A DNA stretch of 64,000 bases from Methylocaldum sp035627495 (GTDB lineage Bacteria > Pseudomonadota > Gammaproteobacteria > Methylococcales > Methylococcaceae). The notes under the pieces are model-generated. The model was not told where the DNA came from. It did no database searches and saw nothing but the letters and a program-made list of their open reading frames with translations. The DNA is taken from the NCBI RefSeq assembly GCF_035627495.1, contig NZ_DASPLO010000218.1, forward strand, positions 51,195-115,194, in the 5' to 3' direction. Shown here one piece after another: positions 51,038 to 59,290 of the stretch (the first letter of the stretch is position 1; every line of letters starts with the position of its first letter). A program made the translations under genes and the position numbers.

Positions 51038-51565
51038 TCAAGATTTTTTCTTTTTGGGCGCAAGCGTCATGCTCAACTGCTTGCCTTCCATTTTCGGAAA
51101 CTGCTCTACGGCCGCGTGCTCCACCAAATCCGTCTCAATCCGCTTCAGAAGATCCATGCCCAATTCTCGATGGCTCAATTCCCGGCCGCGGAACCGAACA
51201 GTGACTTTTGCTTTATCGCCGTCCGATAAAAAGCGAATAAGATTGCGCAGCTTGACTTGGTAATCGCCTTCATCCGTACCTGGACGGAATTTAACTTCCT
51301 TGACCTGAATCTGCTTTTGCTTTTTCTTAGCCGCCTGCAGTTTTTTATTCTGCTCGAAACGGAATTTACCGTAGTCCATTACCCGACAGACCGGAGGATC
51401 GGCTGCGGGCGAAATCTCGACCAGATCCAGATTCGCCTCATAAGCCATTTGCCTGGCTTCTCTGGCTGACACGACCCCTATCTGACTACCGTCAGGTCCA
51501 ATTAACCTGACATTGGGCGCCGTAATCTCGTCATTCAGGCGCGGCTCTTTTCTTTCAGCAGTGAT
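51038..51565 (-). CDS. infC: Translation initiation factor IF-3, starting at an ATC codon
   Basis: 175 residues. IF-3 binds the 30S subunit and checks the start codon. From ATG 51472 the protein would lack its N-terminal domain start, but the frame continues upstream without stop through EPRLNDEITAPNVRLIGPDG, the standard IF-3 beginning. It reaches ATC at 51563-51565 (ATC ACT GCT), with GGAGG 8 bases upstream. No ATG, GTG or TTG fits. infC is known to start with a rare AUU-type codon as the basis of autoregulation, so ATC is the probable start. The C-domain LIRFLSDGDKAKVTVRFRGR and the lysine-rich tail are present. Follows thrS by 21 bases. Confidence 0.95.
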   Translation of the reverse strand: MTAERKEPRLNDEITAPNVRLIGPDGSQIGVVSAREARQMAYEANLDLVEISPAADPPVCRVMDYGKFRFEQNKKLQAAKKKQKQIQVKEVKFRPGTDEGDYQVKLRNLIRFLSDGDKAKVTVRFRGRELSHRELGMDLLKRIETDLVEHAAVEQFPKMEGKQLSMTLAPKKKKS

Positions 51566-51586
51566 ATCCTATTCCTCCGAAGGCAA

Positions 51587-53503
51587 TTATTGAAAAGCAG
51601 CGCGATCCGCCACCTCGCCGATAAGCTTGCGGATCAAATCCGGCAAGCTGAAACTTCCTAGATCCTGGCCTTTCTGCATGCGAACAGAAACGGTACGGGA
51701 ATCCAATTCTTTATCGCCGACAATTAACAAATAAGGCACGCGCTGCACGGTGTGCTCGCGGATTTTAAAGCCGATCTTCTCATTTCTCAAGTCGGTCTTT
51801 ACTCGAAGGCCTTGTTTTACAAGCTCCGCAGCTAATTCGGCCGCATATTCGGCTTGATTTCCGGTAATGTTCAGCACTACGGCCTGCACAGGTGCCAGCC
51901 AAAGCGGGAAGTATCCTGCGTAATGCTCGACGAGAATGCCGATGAAACGCTCCATCGAGCCTATTATCGCCCGATGCAGCATGACCGGAGTATGGCGGGC
52001 ATTGTCTTCGCCCACGTATTCGGCGCCGAGCCGCCCCGGCATCATGAAATCCACCTGGATGGTCCCGCACTGCCATACCCGGCCGATAGCATCCTTCAAG
52101 GCGAACTCGATCTTAGGACCGTAAAAAGCCCCCTCACCCGGCTGCAACTGGTACTCGATGTCTTGCGCAGCTAGAGCCGCCGTCAGCGCGTCCTCGGCCT
52201 TATCCCAGATTTCGTCGCTACCGAGCCGCTTGGGCGGACGCGTGGAGAGCTTGTACAGGATATCGGCAAAGCCGAAATCCGCGTAGACCTTACGCAAGGT
52301 GCCGATAAACGCGACAACTTCACCCTGGATTTGATCCTCGGTACAGAAGACATGGCCGTCATCCTGATTGAAACCGCGCACACGCATAATCCCGTGCAAG
52401 GTTCCGGAAGGCTCGTTGCGGTGGCAGGAGCCGAACTCACCGAACCGGATCGGCAATTCACGGTAGCTGTGCAGGTGCTGCTTGAACACCTGAATATGGC
52501 CGGGACAGTTCATAGGTTTTACCGCGTACTCCCTATTCTCGGAGGCGGTAAAAAACATGTTCTCATGGAAGTTATCCCAATGGCCCGAAGCTTTCCAAAG
52601 GCTTACGTCGAGAATTTGAGGACAGCGGATTTCCTGATAGCCGTTCTCACGAAATACCTGGCGCATGTACTGCTCGACCTGCTGGTAGAGTGCCCAGCCG
52701 TTAGGGTGCCAGAACACCATCCCCGGAGCTTCCTCCTGGGTGTGAAACAGGTCCTGAAGCTTGCCGATCTTGCGGTGGTCGCGCTTATCCGCCTCCTCGA
52801 TGCGATGCAGATACGCGTCCAAATCCTTCTTATCGGCCCAAGCGGTACCGTAGATACGCTGCAGCATGGCATTGCGAGAATCTCCCCGCCAATAGGCGCC
52901 GGCCACCTTCATGAGCTTGAAGGCTCTGAGTTTTCCGGTGTCGGGCACATGGGGACCGCGACAAAGATCCGTAAAATTCCCTTGTGAGTAGAGAGAGATT
53001 TCCTGGCCGGCGGGAATGGCTTCGATAATTTCGGCCTTATATTGCTCGCCTTGGTTACGGAAAAATTCGATAGCCTCTTCCCGGCGCAACACTTCTCGTT
53101 CAACCGGCATGGCCTTGGCTGCCAACTCCGTCATCTTTTTCTCGATTGCCTCTAGATCCTCCGGCGTGAAGGGACGTTCAAAGGCGAAATCGTAGTAAAA
53201 CCCGTTTTCCACTACAGGACCGATCGTCACCTGGGCGCTCGGGTACAGTTCCTTAACGGCCTGAGCCAGCAGATGCGCGGTTGAATGGCGAATAATATCC
53301 AGCCCCTCCGCATCCTTACCCGTGACGATTTCGACCGCGGCATCATCTTCGATAAGACCGGACAAATCGGTCAGCTTTCCGTTGATCCGGCCGGCCAATG
53401 CTGCCTTAGCCAACCCCGGACCAATGGATTGAGCCACTTCCATAAGTGTTACGGAGCGATCGAATGTGCGAGCGGAACCATCTGGAAGGCTTATCACGGG
53501 CAT
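51587..53503 (-). CDS. thrS: Threonyl-tRNA synthetase
   Basis: 638 residues with the usual order: TGS domain (about 1-62; ISLPDGSARTFDRSVTLMEV), editing domain with HSTAHLLAQAV and CRGPHVPDTG, the class II core (motif 2 RFGEFGSCHRNEPSGTLHGI, zinc Cys in MNCPGHIQVF and motif 3 MLHRAIIGSMERFIGILVEH) and the anticodon-binding domain. ATG 53503 gives a proper TGS start and has AGAGG about 10 bases upstream; a frame opening at 53524 adds seven residues. Separated from tRNA-Val by a terminator hairpin. Confidence 0.97.
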   Translation of the reverse strand: MPVISLPDGSARTFDRSVTLMEVAQSIGPGLAKAALAGRINGKLTDLSGLIEDDAAVEIVTGKDAEGLDIIRHSTAHLLAQAVKELYPSAQVTIGPVVENGFYYDFAFERPFTPEDLEAIEKKMTELAAKAMPVEREVLRREEAIEFFRNQGEQYKAEIIEAIPAGQEISLYSQGNFTDLCRGPHVPDTGKLRAFKLMKVAGAYWRGDSRNAMLQRIYGTAWADKKDLDAYLHRIEEADKRDHRKIGKLQDLFHTQEEAPGMVFWHPNGWALYQQVEQYMRQVFRENGYQEIRCPQILDVSLWKASGHWDNFHENMFFTASENREYAVKPMNCPGHIQVFKQHLHSYRELPIRFGEFGSCHRNEPSGTLHGIMRVRGFNQDDGHVFCTEDQIQGEVVAFIGTLRKVYADFGFADILYKLSTRPPKRLGSDEIWDKAEDALTAALAAQDIEYQLQPGEGAFYGPKIEFALKDAIGRVWQCGTIQVDFMMPGRLGAEYVGEDNARHTPVMLHRAIIGSMERFIGILVEHYAGYFPLWLAPVQAVVLNITGNQAEYAAELAAELVKQGLRVKTDLRNEKIGFKIREHTVQRVPYLLIVGDKELDSRTVSVRMQKGQDLGSFSLPDLIRKLIGEVADRAAFQ

Positions 53504-53522
53504 CGGTCGAAACCTCTTCAAC

Positions 53523-53553
53523 AAAAAAAAGCATCGGCCAGCGATGCTTTTTT
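53523..53553 (-). terminator. Intrinsic terminator between tRNA-Val and thrS
   Basis: GCATCG (53531-53536) pairs with CGATGC (53542-53547). The stem is flanked by eight A on the left and six T on the right in the given strand, so it can work in both directions. On the minus strand it ends the tRNA-Val transcript, or it may act as an attenuator in the thrS leader. Confidence 0.75.
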
Positions 53554-53558
53554 GGAAT

Positions 53559-53635
53559 TGGTAGGCGCGATTGGACTCGAACCAACGACCCCCACCATGT
53601 CAAGGTGGTGCTCTAACCAACTGAGCTACGCGCCT
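53559..53635 (-). tRNA. tRNA-Val (anticodon GAC)
   Basis: 77 bases including an encoded CCA. The acceptor arm AGGCGCG pairs perfectly with CGCGCCT. The D-arm is GCTCAGTTGGTTAGAGC, and the anticodon stem CCACC/GGTGG encloses loop TTGACAT, giving anticodon GAC (valine codons GTC/GTT). The T-arm is GTTGG-TTCGAGT-CCAAT with the conserved TTCGA. Leftward, upstream of thrS. Confidence 0.97.
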
Positions 53636-53819
53636 GAAGTCAAGAGCGGCAATTATAGAGCTATTTTTTTATTTAATCAAAGCCCTTCTCTCTTGCGAAT
53701 TGAGGAAGAGAGATTTTGAGGATGGCGAGTTAGCGAATTGATTATGATGGTTGTATAAATGTGAATTCGTTGGAAACAGTTGTGTCCAATAAAAAAAGCG
53801 TTTCAGCAAGGGTGGTAAC

Positions 53820-54407
53820 ATGGCCACGACATCGATCGAAACCCTGATTTCCGCGGTTCTGTCCGGTAGATCGAACTTGCTTCGATTGACGTTACTATGG
53901 GCAACAATACTAAGTATTGCTGGGTGCGCAACCAGCCCGTTTTCAAAATCCATTCGGGCGACGACAGAAAAGCAGCCATCGTTTTCGGAAATCAGCGCCC
54001 GGCCGGACGCTTACAAAGGCCGAACGGTCATGCTGGGCGGCGTCATCGTCCAAACCAGCAATCTACCGAATGTCACCGAAATCGAAGTCCTGCAAAAATC
54101 GCTGGATAGCTCGGATCGCCCCGAAGATGTCGATGTTTCCGCCGGACGATTCCTGATTCGCTGCCAAGGCTTCCTAGATTCGGCGGTTTATGCGAAAGGA
54201 CGCGAAGTAACGGTCGCCGGAGAGGTCAAAGGCAAGGAAACCAAGCCTCTCGATCAAATCAACTACGCCTATCCGGTGATCGGCTGCAATGAAATTCATC
54301 TTTGGGCTACTCGACCGACCTATACCTATTATCCGTCGCCATACTATTACGATCCTTGGTGGCGCGGCTGGCCCGGCTATTACCCTTACTGGTACCCTTA
54401 TTGGTAA
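53820..54407 (+). CDS. Slp-family outer-membrane lipoprotein with aromatic tail
   Basis: 195 residues. The lipobox LSIAGC puts the lipid-bearing cysteine at residue 36 after an unusually long N-region. The body matches Slp (starvation lipoprotein): FSEISARPDAYKGRTVMLGGVIVQ, GRFLIRCQGFLD and GREVTVAGEVKGKETKPLDQ with YAYPVI. The last about 28 residues are a low-complexity tail rich in Tyr, Trp and Pro (YTYYPSPYYYDPWWRG and on), not part of Slp. The next gene is a paralog, so the pair is a tandem duplication. Role: outer-membrane lipoprotein of stress or starvation; exact function unknown. Confidence 0.87.
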   Translation: MATTSIETLISAVLSGRSNLLRLTLLWATILSIAGCATSPFSKSIRATTEKQPSFSEISARPDAYKGRTVMLGGVIVQTSNLPNVTEIEVLQKSLDSSDRPEDVDVSAGRFLIRCQGFLDSAVYAKGREVTVAGEVKGKETKPLDQINYAYPVIGCNEIHLWATRPTYTYYPSPYYYDPWWRGWPGYYPYWYPYW

Positions 54408-54469
54408 GGTTCGCTGAGTTCATGAGGCTGAACCATAACACTGGCAGCATTGGGATCTCGAAAAAGGAC

Positions 54470-54988
54470 ATGCGATCCGGCTCAGCAACGATCTTGTCCC
54501 GACTTCTCGGCCTTGCCGCCGTACTTGCAGTCACGTTCCAACTCAGCGGGTGCGGATCGGTACTTTCGCGAAAAGCCATGGATCAGGTTAATCCAAACCT
54601 TTCACCCGACATCGTCCTGAAAAATCCCAAAGCATTTATTGGCCAAACCGTTCTCGTAGGCGGAACTATCCTTAGCTCCGAAAATCTACAGGAAGGCACG
54701 TTGGTCGAAGTTTTAACCTATCCCACCGATAGACGCGGCAACCCGCAACTCGACGAGCCCGCCTTAGGCAGATTCCTTCTACTGTATCCTGGCTATTTGG
54801 ACACGCTCATCTATCAACAGGGCCGGAAAGTCGTGGCTGCCGGCCGCATAATCGGCGAGCGCGTGACCGACACCGGCGAAACGAACCGCGCATTTCCGCT
54901 GCTTCATCCCTTGGAAATCGAGCTTCTATCGGAATACGATACCGGTCCTAGATTCGGTATCGGCTTAGGATTTCAGTTCGGTTTCTAG
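54470..54988 (+). CDS. Second Slp-family outer-membrane lipoprotein
   Basis: 172 residues from ATG 54470, giving an ideal 28-residue lipoprotein signal (lipobox QLSGC, lipid Cys28). ATG 54422 is also possible and would add 16 residues. The body has the same Slp pattern as the gene before it: PDIVLKNPKAFIGQTVLVGG, LGRFLLLYPGYLD, GRKVVAAGRIIGE and YAF-like NRAFPLLHP. It ends with an aromatic strand GIGLGFQFGF in place of the Tyr/Trp tail. Starts about 60 bases after the first paralog, likely one operon. The gap to the desaturase gene (54989-55240) shows nothing recognisable. Confidence 0.85.
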   Translation: MRSGSATILSRLLGLAAVLAVTFQLSGCGSVLSRKAMDQVNPNLSPDIVLKNPKAFIGQTVLVGGTILSSENLQEGTLVEVLTYPTDRRGNPQLDEPALGRFLLLYPGYLDTLIYQQGRKVVAAGRIIGERVTDTGETNRAFPLLHPLEIELLSEYDTGPRFGIGLGFQFGF

Positions 54989-55240
54989 CCGATGGCGGCG
55001 AGCTCGTTTTTTCTCTCCCTGAGCAGCGCTTGGACCAGGCTTCAATCGGCCCATCCGGAAAATGTACGGATTGAAAATCCACGCTCGCTTATTTGAAAAT
55101 CGGATTGCGGACATTCCACAAAACGGCCGATAGTTCCAATATTCTTTCTTTACCCAACCCTGTTGAAAAGTCTTTCAAGACCACAATGACCTTTATTAAC
55201 GCCTGTCTCCTTAGCATTTTCTTCCATCGGATAGCAAAAA

Positions 55241-56443
55241 ATGATTGACGGTTTACTCGACACCCCTTGGTGGGGACTTATTGCCATTACGTTGGGCTTG
55301 ACCCATGTCACCATTGCCAGCGTTACAATCTTCCTCCATCGTCATCAAGCGCATCGCGCCCTGGAGCTTCACCCGGCGATCAGCCACTTTTTCCGGCTCT
55401 GGTTGTGGCTGACGACTGGCATGGTCACCAAAGAATGGGTCGCGATCCATCGCAAACACCACGCCAAGTGCGAAACATCGGAAGACCCCCATAGCCCCAG
55501 AGCATTCGGTATTCGGAAGGTACTGTGGGAAGGCGCGGAACTCTACCGAACCGAAGCCGCCAACCCGGAAACCCTGGACAAATACGGCTACGGCACTCCG
55601 AACGACTGGCTTGAGCGGAATCTTTACGCACCGCACCCGGGCTTGGGCGTTGCTCTTATGTTCCTTGCTGACGTCGCGCTGTTCGGCGTTTACGGCATCA
55701 CCGTGTGGGCCGTGCAAATGCTCTGGATACCCTTTTGGGCGGCCGGCGTGGTTAATGGCCTCGGGCATTATTGGGGCTATCGCAATTTCGAAACCCGCGA
55801 CGCATCCACCAATCTCCTCCCGATCGGCCTGCTGATCGGAGGCGAGGAACTGCACAATAACCATCACGCGTACCCCTCTTCGGCACGGCTGTCCTCCCAC
55901 TGGTGGGAATTGGACATCGGCTGGGCCTACATTCGCCTGATGGAACTGCTGAAATTGGCCGACGTCCGGCGGGTCGCTCCAAAAATACGCATTCTTCCCG
56001 ACAAAAAACTGATCGATCTGGCAACGGTACAAGCCGTAATGCGTAATCGAGTTCATGTGTTAGCTCTATACGGCCGCAGCGTGGTGCTTCCGGTGCTGCG
56101 CCAAGAATTGAAGACGGCCCTCCCCGCGTCCCGACGCCTGCTCCGCGACGCGAAACCGCTCTTGGTTCGAGAGGATATCCAACTCGACGAGGCCACTACC
56201 CGCACCCTTAATCGAGCGCTGAACCTAAGCCACACACTCCACACGGTTTACCGCTTTAAAGAGGAACTAAAACAGCTTTGGGCGAACTCCTCGGTCAGCT
56301 ACGAAGCGCGCATGCAGTCCCTCAGGGAGTGGTGCAAACGGGCGGAGGAAACGGGCATCCAGGCGCTTCACGATTTTGCCGACTTGTTGCACGGATACAC
56401 CCTTGCGAGCCGTTTATCCGCCAACTATTTACCTAGATCTTAA
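55241..56443 (+). CDS. Acyl-CoA/phospholipid fatty-acid desaturase with extra C-terminal domain
   Basis: 400 residues. The three histidine boxes of delta-9-type desaturases bind the di-iron centre: HRHQAHR (33-39), HRKHHA (70-75) and HNNHHAYP (205-212). Hydrophobic helices span 10-30, 50-68 and 140-180. Residues from about 270 on are helical and carry VYRFKEELKQLWANSS and REWCKRAEETGIQAL. This extension occurs in gammaproteobacterial desaturases such as Pseudomonas DesA and recalls the C-terminal end of ISL3-type transposases. Substrate position not determinable. Single gene. Confidence 0.9.
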   Translation: MIDGLLDTPWWGLIAITLGLTHVTIASVTIFLHRHQAHRALELHPAISHFFRLWLWLTTGMVTKEWVAIHRKHHAKCETSEDPHSPRAFGIRKVLWEGAELYRTEAANPETLDKYGYGTPNDWLERNLYAPHPGLGVALMFLADVALFGVYGITVWAVQMLWIPFWAAGVVNGLGHYWGYRNFETRDASTNLLPIGLLIGGEELHNNHHAYPSSARLSSHWWELDIGWAYIRLMELLKLADVRRVAPKIRILPDKKLIDLATVQAVMRNRVHVLALYGRSVVLPVLRQELKTALPASRRLLRDAKPLLVREDIQLDEATTRTLNRALNLSHTLHTVYRFKEELKQLWANSSVSYEARMQSLREWCKRAEETGIQALHDFADLLHGYTLASRLSANYLPRS

Positions 56444-56794
56444 ACACTGCGGGCGGCATATACAGCAGCGGGGCCCGAAGTAAGCCATGATGGCCGGGTA
56501 AGGCGGCGAGCGCGTGACAGCCAGTCCTCGACCGCCCGGCAGTGAACCCCGCGGGTTCCGTCAGTTCACTGCCGCCCGCGACTGCTTGCGTAGCAGTACA
56601 ACCATCTGACGCCGCAATCCCAATCGTCAACCGCCAACTTCCACGCTTCGGTAAGCCCATACCACCGAAGGCGGCAACATCCGACGCACATCCCCTACAC
56701 AACCCTCCGTTTTCCTTACCAAAAAATCAGACTTATCTGACTTTCATTCTGTTACGTCCGTACCAAACTTAAAAAAAGTTGGGGGAAGTGCTCG
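56444..56794. other. Intergenic gap after the desaturase gene
   Basis: 351 bases with no protein-like frame and no repeat. A GGGGGA ribosome-like site at the right end belongs to the response-regulator relic that follows. Confidence 0.4.
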
Positions 56795-57032
56795 GTGAAG
56801 GTATCGATTGTGAATGGCCGCGAGCAGTACGCGAGCGAGCGGCCTCCTTGTTTGGGCATAACCTCAAAAAACCATCGCAATAACCAAGGCTGCAACAGCA
56901 GTCGAGGTACTGGGAAAATTTCGGACAGAGCATCCGGCGCTGGTTTTCTTGGCCCTGTTTCTGCCGGACGGAAATGGCTTCGATGTGCTTAGAGCCATCA
57001 GCAGGAAGAACTGCGAGCGAACATTCTCCTAG
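56795..57032 (+). pseudogene. Relic of a response-regulator receiver domain
   Basis: From GTG 56795 (GGGGGA upstream) the frame begins VKVSIVNGREQYASE, like a receiver's first strand. The frame is then lost. From about 56883 another frame reads TAVEVLGKFRTEHPALVFLA and then LFLPDGNGFDVLRAIS, a clear receiver core in which the phosphoacceptor Asp is replaced (LALFLPDG for LDLFLPDG), before a TAG at 57030-57032. So a frameshift, loss of the key residue and truncation are all present. It was probably a NarL/NtrC-type or CheY-like regulator upstream of the chemotaxis operon. Confidence 0.6.
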
Positions 57033-57325
57033 AGCCCGTTATGAACTTTGATTGAGTGTCTGATTCGATAGTTAGTACCGATAACGTTGGTACTGTGCGG
57101 CGAGCAGCTAAGTTATTGTTTTTATAAAAGTAGCTGTACGGGTTCATAACACCTCCTAGTCGCGAATCCCCCCACTTCCCAGTATTGAAATAAAAGCCCT
57201 CAACCAAGGGCGCGGATTTTTTTTGACCAATCGGAAGAATTCGAGGACGTGACAAGAGCCGCCGCCGACATGTGCTCCGGTCACGGCAATCCGAAAAACG
57301 AAAACCAACAGGGGTAAATAAAGAG

Positions 57326-58552
57326 ATGCGTAAGGAAGAGGAGCTAAACACCACTAGCGAATTCTCCGCCTCCGAGTGTTTATCGAACAGAGTCTTATGG
57401 TTTTATGCGGGCTGCCTCGGATCAGCCGGTTTGCTGATAACGGCGCAAGCGGGAAACTGGAGCACCGGCAGCCTTATCGGCGGTGGCGCCTTGCTACTCA
57501 TTGCATTGCTGCCGATTCGTTCGCTTGCAGCACGGTCCAAACGGGGATTAGCAGCGGCAATCGAGATTAGCAGCGCAAATTTATTAGCGGAGCAAGAAAA
57601 GAAACGCGAGCGCATCCATGGCTTGGACCAATTGTGTACGGCCGTATTGCCCGTATGGTCCGGACAGATTGAGATGGGACGATCGCAGATGGAAGAGGCC
57701 ATCGTCACGCTTAGCGGCCGTTTCGCCGATATCGTGCATAACTTGGAGACCGCCGTTGACGCTTCGCAAGAGACGGCCCAGGACATCGGCGGACAAACAG
57801 GCAACAGTGGCATGGTTTCGCTCCTGGCGCAGAGCCAAAACGAATTGAACTCGGTAATCGCCTCCCTGAAAACGGCTTTAGACATGAGGCGGATGGCGAT
57901 GCAGGAAATCCTACAACTGTCCCACTTCACGGAGGAGTTGAAGCAAATGGCGGCGGAGGTCGCCAACGTTGCCGGACAAACCAACTTGTTGGCTCTTAAC
58001 GCGGCCATCGAAGCCGCCCGGGCGGGAGAAGCCGGAAGGGGATTCGCGGTCGTGGCGGATGAAGTACGGAAATTGTCAACGCTTTCCGGAGAGACGGGAA
58101 AACGTATCAGCGAGCGGGTGAACGTCATCAACGAGGCCATCACCTCGGCATTGGAGCTTTCTGAAAAAAGCGCCAATCAGGACGCGAAATTGCTGACCGA
58201 CTCCGAAACCGCCATAAACCGGGTTCTCGATCAATTCAGCAGCGCGGGCGGCGCTTTGAACCAATCCGCCAAAATCCTTCAGGGAGAAAGCGTAGAAATA
58301 CGGAACGAGATATCGGACATTCTAGTCTCCCTGCAATTTCAGGATCGGGTTAGCCAAATCCTGGGGCATGTGCGCAACGATTTGGAAAAGCTACATGCGC
58401 ATATCTCCGAAGCGACCGGGAGAGAAACGATCGAGGCCACGCTGTGGCTCAAGGAATTGGCTCAAACCTATACCACCGAAGAGCAGCGGCGCCATCACCA
58501 CGGCGCGCCGTCCGCCAAAGCCGCTCAATCCGCCGACATCACCTTCTTTTAA
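57326..58552 (+). CDS. Chemoreceptor-like signalling protein without periplasmic sensor
   Basis: 408 residues. Two closely spaced helices (VLWFYAGCLGSAGLLITA and GSLIGGGALLLIALLPI) form an inner-membrane hairpin with no periplasmic domain. A long cytoplasmic coiled coil follows, with the conserved tip VAGQTNLLALNAAIEAARAGEAGRGFAVVADEVRKLS. Toward the C-terminus IRNEISDILVSLQFQDRVSQ is a segment often seen in such short receptors. No HAMP is evident. The ATG at 57326 follows an AAAGAG-type site; a frame opens earlier at 57272. First gene of a chemotaxis operon with cheY, a STAS gene and cheA. Confidence 0.9.
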   Translation: MRKEEELNTTSEFSASECLSNRVLWFYAGCLGSAGLLITAQAGNWSTGSLIGGGALLLIALLPIRSLAARSKRGLAAAIEISSANLLAEQEKKRERIHGLDQLCTAVLPVWSGQIEMGRSQMEEAIVTLSGRFADIVHNLETAVDASQETAQDIGGQTGNSGMVSLLAQSQNELNSVIASLKTALDMRRMAMQEILQLSHFTEELKQMAAEVANVAGQTNLLALNAAIEAARAGEAGRGFAVVADEVRKLSTLSGETGKRISERVNVINEAITSALELSEKSANQDAKLLTDSETAINRVLDQFSSAGGALNQSAKILQGESVEIRNEISDILVSLQFQDRVSQILGHVRNDLEKLHAHISEATGRETIEATLWLKELAQTYTTEEQRRHHHGAPSAKAAQSADITFF

Positions 58553-58569
58553 TCCAGAGGAATAGCACT

Positions 58570-58938
58570 ATGGCCAAAACCATTCTCATTGTCGACGATT
58601 CGGCCTCGCTCCGTCAGGTCGTGGGCATCGCCCTGAAAGGAGCGGGCTACGATGTGATCGAGGCCTGCGACGGCCAAGATGCCTTGAAGAAGCTGAATGG
58701 GCAACGAATTCACCTGATCATCAGCGATGTCAATATGCCCAATATGGATGGGATAACCTTCGTTAAGGAGGCGAAGCAACTACCGGCCTACAAATTCACT
58801 CCGGTGATCATGCTCACCACCGAATCACAGGAAGCCAAAATGGCCGAAGGCAAAGCGGCAGGCGCCAAGGCGTGGGTTATCAAACCATTTCAGCCTGTGC
58901 AAATGCTCGATGCGGTATCCAAGTTGATTATGCCGTGA
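58570..58938 (+). CDS. cheY: CheY-type single-domain response regulator
   Basis: 122 residues, receiver only. Acidic pair in ILIVDDSASLRQVV, phosphoacceptor Asp53 in LIISDVNMPNMDG, Thr in IMLTTESQ and Lys in WVIKPFQPVQML are intact. The NMPNMDG-x-T form is usual for CheY of this receptor class. AGAGGA precedes the ATG. Position between the receptor and cheA shows that it takes phosphate from CheA; the final target (flagellar motor or another output such as type IV pili) is not shown by the window. Confidence 0.94.
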   Translation: MAKTILIVDDSASLRQVVGIALKGAGYDVIEACDGQDALKKLNGQRIHLIISDVNMPNMDGITFVKEAKQLPAYKFTPVIMLTTESQEAKMAEGKAAGAKAWVIKPFQPVQMLDAVSKLIMP

Positions 58939-58951
58939 GGGAGCTTCAGCC

Positions 58952-59290
58952 GTGACCATAGAATTCACAGAAGAAAGCGGTGCATTGCGTCTCGCCGGCG
59001 AACTAACCGTCTATCACGCCGCAGAAGTGAAACGACCGCTGATGGCAATGCTACAGGAAAAAACAGAACTGGAAATTGATTTATCCGGAATCAGCGAAAT
59101 CGATACCGCGGGACTTCAGCTCCTGATGCTCGCTAAAAAGGAAGCGGACCGCTCCCAAAAAAATCTCCGCCTTGTCTCCCACAGCGCTCCTGTCCTGGAG
59201 TTAATGGACCTGTACGACCTGGCAGGCTTTTTCGGCGATCCCCTCGTCATAACCGCCGCCCCCGGTCCGAGAGGAGGCATGTCGTCATGA
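58952..59290 (+). CDS. STAS-domain (anti-sigma-antagonist-like) protein
   Basis: 112 residues starting at GTG 58952. A STAS fold with LRLAGELTVYHAAEVKRPL, LEIDLSGISEIDTAGLQLLM and LVSHSAPVLELMDLYDL. The normally phosphorylated Ser is a Thr here (DTAG). In several chemotaxis operons a STAS protein of this kind stands beside cheA and is thought to tune signalling. Its TGA overlaps the cheA ATG by four bases, so translation is coupled. Confidence 0.88.
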   Translation: MTIEFTEESGALRLAGELTVYHAAEVKRPLMAMLQEKTELEIDLSGISEIDTAGLQLLMLAKKEADRSQKNLRLVSHSAPVLELMDLYDLAGFFGDPLVITAAPGPRGGMSS

